A model generated the notes under the pieces. The model was not told where the DNA came from. It did not search any database and saw only the letters and a list, made by a program, of their open reading frames with translations. Both the position numbers and the translations under genes were made by a program. Below, one piece after another: positions 6,158 through 8,493 of a stretch of 8,493 nucleotides of DNA. The stretch is taken from assembly GCA_019423445.1 (NCBI GenBank), contig JAHZBJ010000064.1, positions 2,295 to 10,787 on the forward strand. The letters are read 5' to 3'. Position 1 is the first letter of the stretch. The number at the start of each line of letters is the position of its first letter. This stretch comes from Oscillospiraceae bacterium (lineage in GTDB: Bacteria > Bacillota > Clostridia > Oscillospirales > Ruminococcaceae).

Positions 6158-8493
6158 TTACAGTTTGAAGTAATCGGCGGCTCCTTCAAAGATGGGCTGG
6201 TATTTTTCCCCTTCCACGTTCTTGTAGAGGAAGGGCCCGCTGCGCTCGGTGTGGCCCATCTTGCCCAGGACCCGGCCGTCGGGGCTGGTGATCCCTTCCA
6301 CAGCGAAGATAGAGCCGTTGGGATTCCAGCGGACGTCCATGGTGGGTTCCCCGGCAAGGTCCACATACTGGGTGGCCACCTGGCCGTTTTGAGCCAACTG
6401 CCGCACGGTTTCCTCCGGGGCCACAAACCGGCCCTCCCCGTGGCTGATGGCCACGGTGTAGACCTCTCCCGGCTGCATCCGGCTGAACCAGGGGCTCTTG
6501 GCGCTGGCCACCCGGGTCCGCACCAGCATGGACTGGTGGCGGCCGATGACGTTGTAAGTAAGGGTGGGGCTGTCCTCTCCGGCGTCCACAATGTCGCCGT
6601 AGGGCACAAGGCCCAGCTTCACCAGGGCCTGGAAGCCGTTGCAGATGCCGCACATCAGGCCGTCCCGGTGCTGAAGAAGATCCCGGACGCTTTCGGTGAT
6701 CCGGGGGTTCCGGAACAGGGCGGTGATGAACTTGCCGGAGCCGTCCGGCTCGTCGCCGCCGGAGAAGCCTCCGGGGATAACGATGATCTGGCTCTCCCCA
6801 ATGGCCTCCGCCATAGCCCGGACCGATTCCGCCACATCCTGGGGGGTGAGGTTCCGCACCACCAGGATCCGGGGACGGATCCCCGCCCGGCTCAGGGCCC
6901 GGGCGGTGTCATACTCGCAGTTGGTGCCGGGGAATACCGGGATCAGGGCCTGGGGACGGGAGACCCCCTCCCTGGGAACCACCCGGCTCCCGCCCTGATA
7001 GGTGAAGGTCTCCAGGGGAGCCTTCTGCACCGTGGTGTGGTAGGGGAACACCGGCTCCAGCTTCCCTTCATAAAGGGCCTGGATGGGAGCCAGCTCCACC
7101 CGCTCCCCGCCGGCGGCGAAGGTGTAATCCTCCGTCACCCGGCCCAGAAGCACCCCGCCTTCCGGCATTCCGGCGCCGGGGGCCAGCTCCAGGATGAAGC
7201 CGCCGTAGGCGTAGCCGAAGAGCCGGTCCAGGGGGAAGGAGGGCTCCACCTCCACTCCCAGGCGGTTCCCCAGGCAGGACTTGAAAAGCTGCTCCGCCAT
7301 ACCGCCGTAGCCGGGGGTGGAGGCAGAGAGAACGCTCCCCTCCCGAATCAGGGACTCCACCCGGTCATAGCACCGGAGGAGGCTCTCCTTTTCAGGGATC
7401 AGGCCGTCCCGGGTTTCAGGGGCCAGCCAGCAGAGGGTGCTGCCGGCGCTGCGGAATTCCGGGGTGGTGACATACTGGGCGCTGCCCCAGCTGACAGCAA
7501 AGGATACCAGGGTGGGGGGGACGTCCAGGTTCTCAAAACTGCCGGACATGGAGTCCTTGCCGCCGATGGCGGCGACCCCCAGGTCAGCCTGGGCCTCCAG
7601 GGCCCCCAGAAGGGCTCCCAGGGGCTTGCCCCAGCGCCCCGGATCGCTTCCCAGCCGCTCAAAGTATTCCTGGAAGGTCATATAGGCATGGGCCCGGGAG
7701 AAGCCCGAGGCCACCAGTTTGCTCAGGCTCTCCACCACCGCCAGATAGGCCCCCCTGTAGGGGCTCTGGGAGGCGATGACAGGGTTGTAGCCCCAGGCCA
7801 TACCGGAACAGGTGGTGGTCTCCCCCTTGAGGACCGGGAGCTTGGCCGCCATGGCCTGGACCGGAGTAAGCTGATACTTTCCGCCGAAGGGCATCACCAC
7901 GGTGGCAGCGCCGATGGTGGCGTCGAACCGCTCCGAAAGGCCCTTCTTGCTGCAGATGTTCAGGTCGGTGACCGTCTCCTCCAACCGCTGCCGGAGGTTG
8001 CCGGTAAGGGTGCGGGGACTGACCTGTCCGGCCTCCACCCGGGCGGAGGCGTACCGCTTGGCGCCGTTGGAGGAAAGGAACTCCCGGGAAAGGCTGACGA
8101 TGCGCTTTCCCTTCCAGTCCATGGTGAGGCGGGGCTCTGCTGTCACCACCGCTACCTTGGTGGCTTCCAGGTTCTCCCGGCGGGCCATAGCGATAAAAGC
8201 ATCGGCGTCATCGGGGTCCAGTACCACCGCCATCCGCTCCTGGCTCTCGCTGATGGCAAGCTCGGTGCCGTCCAGGCCGTCGTATTTCTTGGGGACAGCG
8301 TCCAGGTTGATGGCAAGGCCGTCGGCCAGCTCGCCGATGGCCACTGAAACGCCGCCGGCGCCAAAGTCGTTGCACCGCTTGATGAGATCGGTGGCCGCGG
8401 GGTCACGGAACAGCCGCTGGAGCTTACGCTCCTCCGGGGCGTTGCCCTTCTGGACCTCGGCACCGCAGGTAGAGAGACTCTCCTTGTTGTGGC
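6158..8493 (-). CDS. purL: Phosphoribosylformylglycinamidine synthase, C-terminal part (clade II PurL)
   Basis: The frame runs from the window edge to TAA at 6158-6160, giving the last 777 residues of a protein that is about 1,240 long in clade II (TIGR01857). It converts FGAR, ATP and glutamine to FGAM in the fourth step of purine synthesis. Visible parts in order: the end of the first AIR-synthase-like half (NDFGAGGVSVAIGE, ELAISESQERM); the second half, with TTCSGMAWGYNP and GGKDSMSG (near 7564-7541); and a fused class I glutamine amidotransferase from about 6949, with LIPVFPGTNCEYD, VIPGGFSGGDE, the nucleophile Cys in CGICNGFQ (codon 6641-6643), and the His and Glu partners in GHTER (codons 6251-6253 and 6245-6247). 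Ammonia made by this last domain feeds the synthase site. Because the amidase is fused, separate purS and purQ genes are not expected. The apparent GTG at 8344 is internal. It is followed by purB. Confidence 0.97.
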   Translation of the reverse strand, partial: HNKESLSTCGAEVQKGNAPEERKLQRLFRDPAATDLIKRCNDFGAGGVSVAIGELADGLAINLDAVPKKYDGLDGTELAISESQERMAVVLDPDDADAFIAMARRENLEATKVAVVTAEPRLTMDWKGKRIVSLSREFLSSNGAKRYASARVEAGQVSPRTLTGNLRQRLEETVTDLNICSKKGLSERFDATIGAATVVMPFGGKYQLTPVQAMAAKLPVLKGETTTCSGMAWGYNPVIASQSPYRGAYLAVVESLSKLVASGFSRAHAYMTFQEYFERLGSDPGRWGKPLGALLGALEAQADLGVAAIGGKDSMSGSFENLDVPPTLVSFAVSWGSAQYVTTPEFRSAGSTLCWLAPETRDGLIPEKESLLRCYDRVESLIREGSVLSASTPGYGGMAEQLFKSCLGNRLGVEVEPSFPLDRLFGYAYGGFILELAPGAGMPEGGVLLGRVTEDYTFAAGGERVELAPIQALYEGKLEPVFPYHTTVQKAPLETFTYQGGSRVVPREGVSRPQALIPVFPGTNCEYDTARALSRAGIRPRILVVRNLTPQDVAESVRAMAEAIGESQIIVIPGGFSGGDEPDGSGKFITALFRNPRITESVRDLLQHRDGLMCGICNGFQALVKLGLVPYGDIVDAGEDSPTLTYNVIGRHQSMLVRTRVASAKSPWFSRMQPGEVYTVAISHGEGRFVAPEETVRQLAQNGQVATQYVDLAGEPTMDVRWNPNGSIFAVEGITSPDGRVLGKMGHTERSGPFLYKNVEGEKYQPIFEGAADYFKL

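Noticed and set aside
4873..6168. 431-codon open frame on the plus strand opposite purB
   Set aside because: Shadow of purB; no recognisable protein features, and it has no promoter or ribosome site of its own.
6251..8347. 698-codon open frame on the plus strand opposite purL
   Set aside because: The opposite strand is unmistakably PurL with catalytic motifs. Long antisense frames are expected in GC-rich genes with strong third-position bias; this one has low-complexity Gly/His/Pro/Leu content and no motif.

Overview
The window reads as a piece of chromosome from a GC-rich, Gram-positive anaerobe of the Clostridia, probably Oscillospiraceae-like. This is inferred from four things: a clade II (single-chain, clostridial-type) PurL, a PurB typical of Clostridia, strong GGAGG-type ribosome binding sites serving GTG and TTG starts, and a DUF362 ferredoxin-like protein common in anaerobes. 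There is no mobile element, RNA gene or CRISPR array, and coding density is high.

Layout. (1) Positions 1-2343, minus strand: a two-gene unit with a TIGR00765-type YihY/BrkB membrane protein (C-terminus cut by the window edge) downstream of an amidohydrolase of the MTA/SAH-deaminase type. An extended -10 promoter lies ahead of the amidohydrolase. (2) Positions 2388-3904, plus strand, divergent from the first unit: a 74-residue two-helix membrane protein and a DUF362 protein with two [4Fe-4S] motifs. Each has its own TTTACA-N17 promoter. (3) Positions 3963-4630, plus strand: a 169-residue protein of unknown function behind an AT-rich promoter region with short repeats, ending in a large bidirectional terminator. 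(4) Positions 4636-8493, minus strand: purB and the C-terminal ~777 residues of purL, two steps of de novo purine synthesis, separated by an 85-base gap with two GC-rich hairpins.

PurL makes FGAM from FGAR, and PurB acts later in the same pathway (SAICAR to AICAR) and also converts adenylosuccinate to AMP, so the right-hand third is a pur cluster entering from beyond the window. The left-hand genes have no obvious pathway link to each other or to purine synthesis. I found no convincing new multi-gene system. The items most worth a second look are the unknown 169-residue protein with its promoter repeats, the purL-purB hairpins, and the variant active-site segment of the amidohydrolase.
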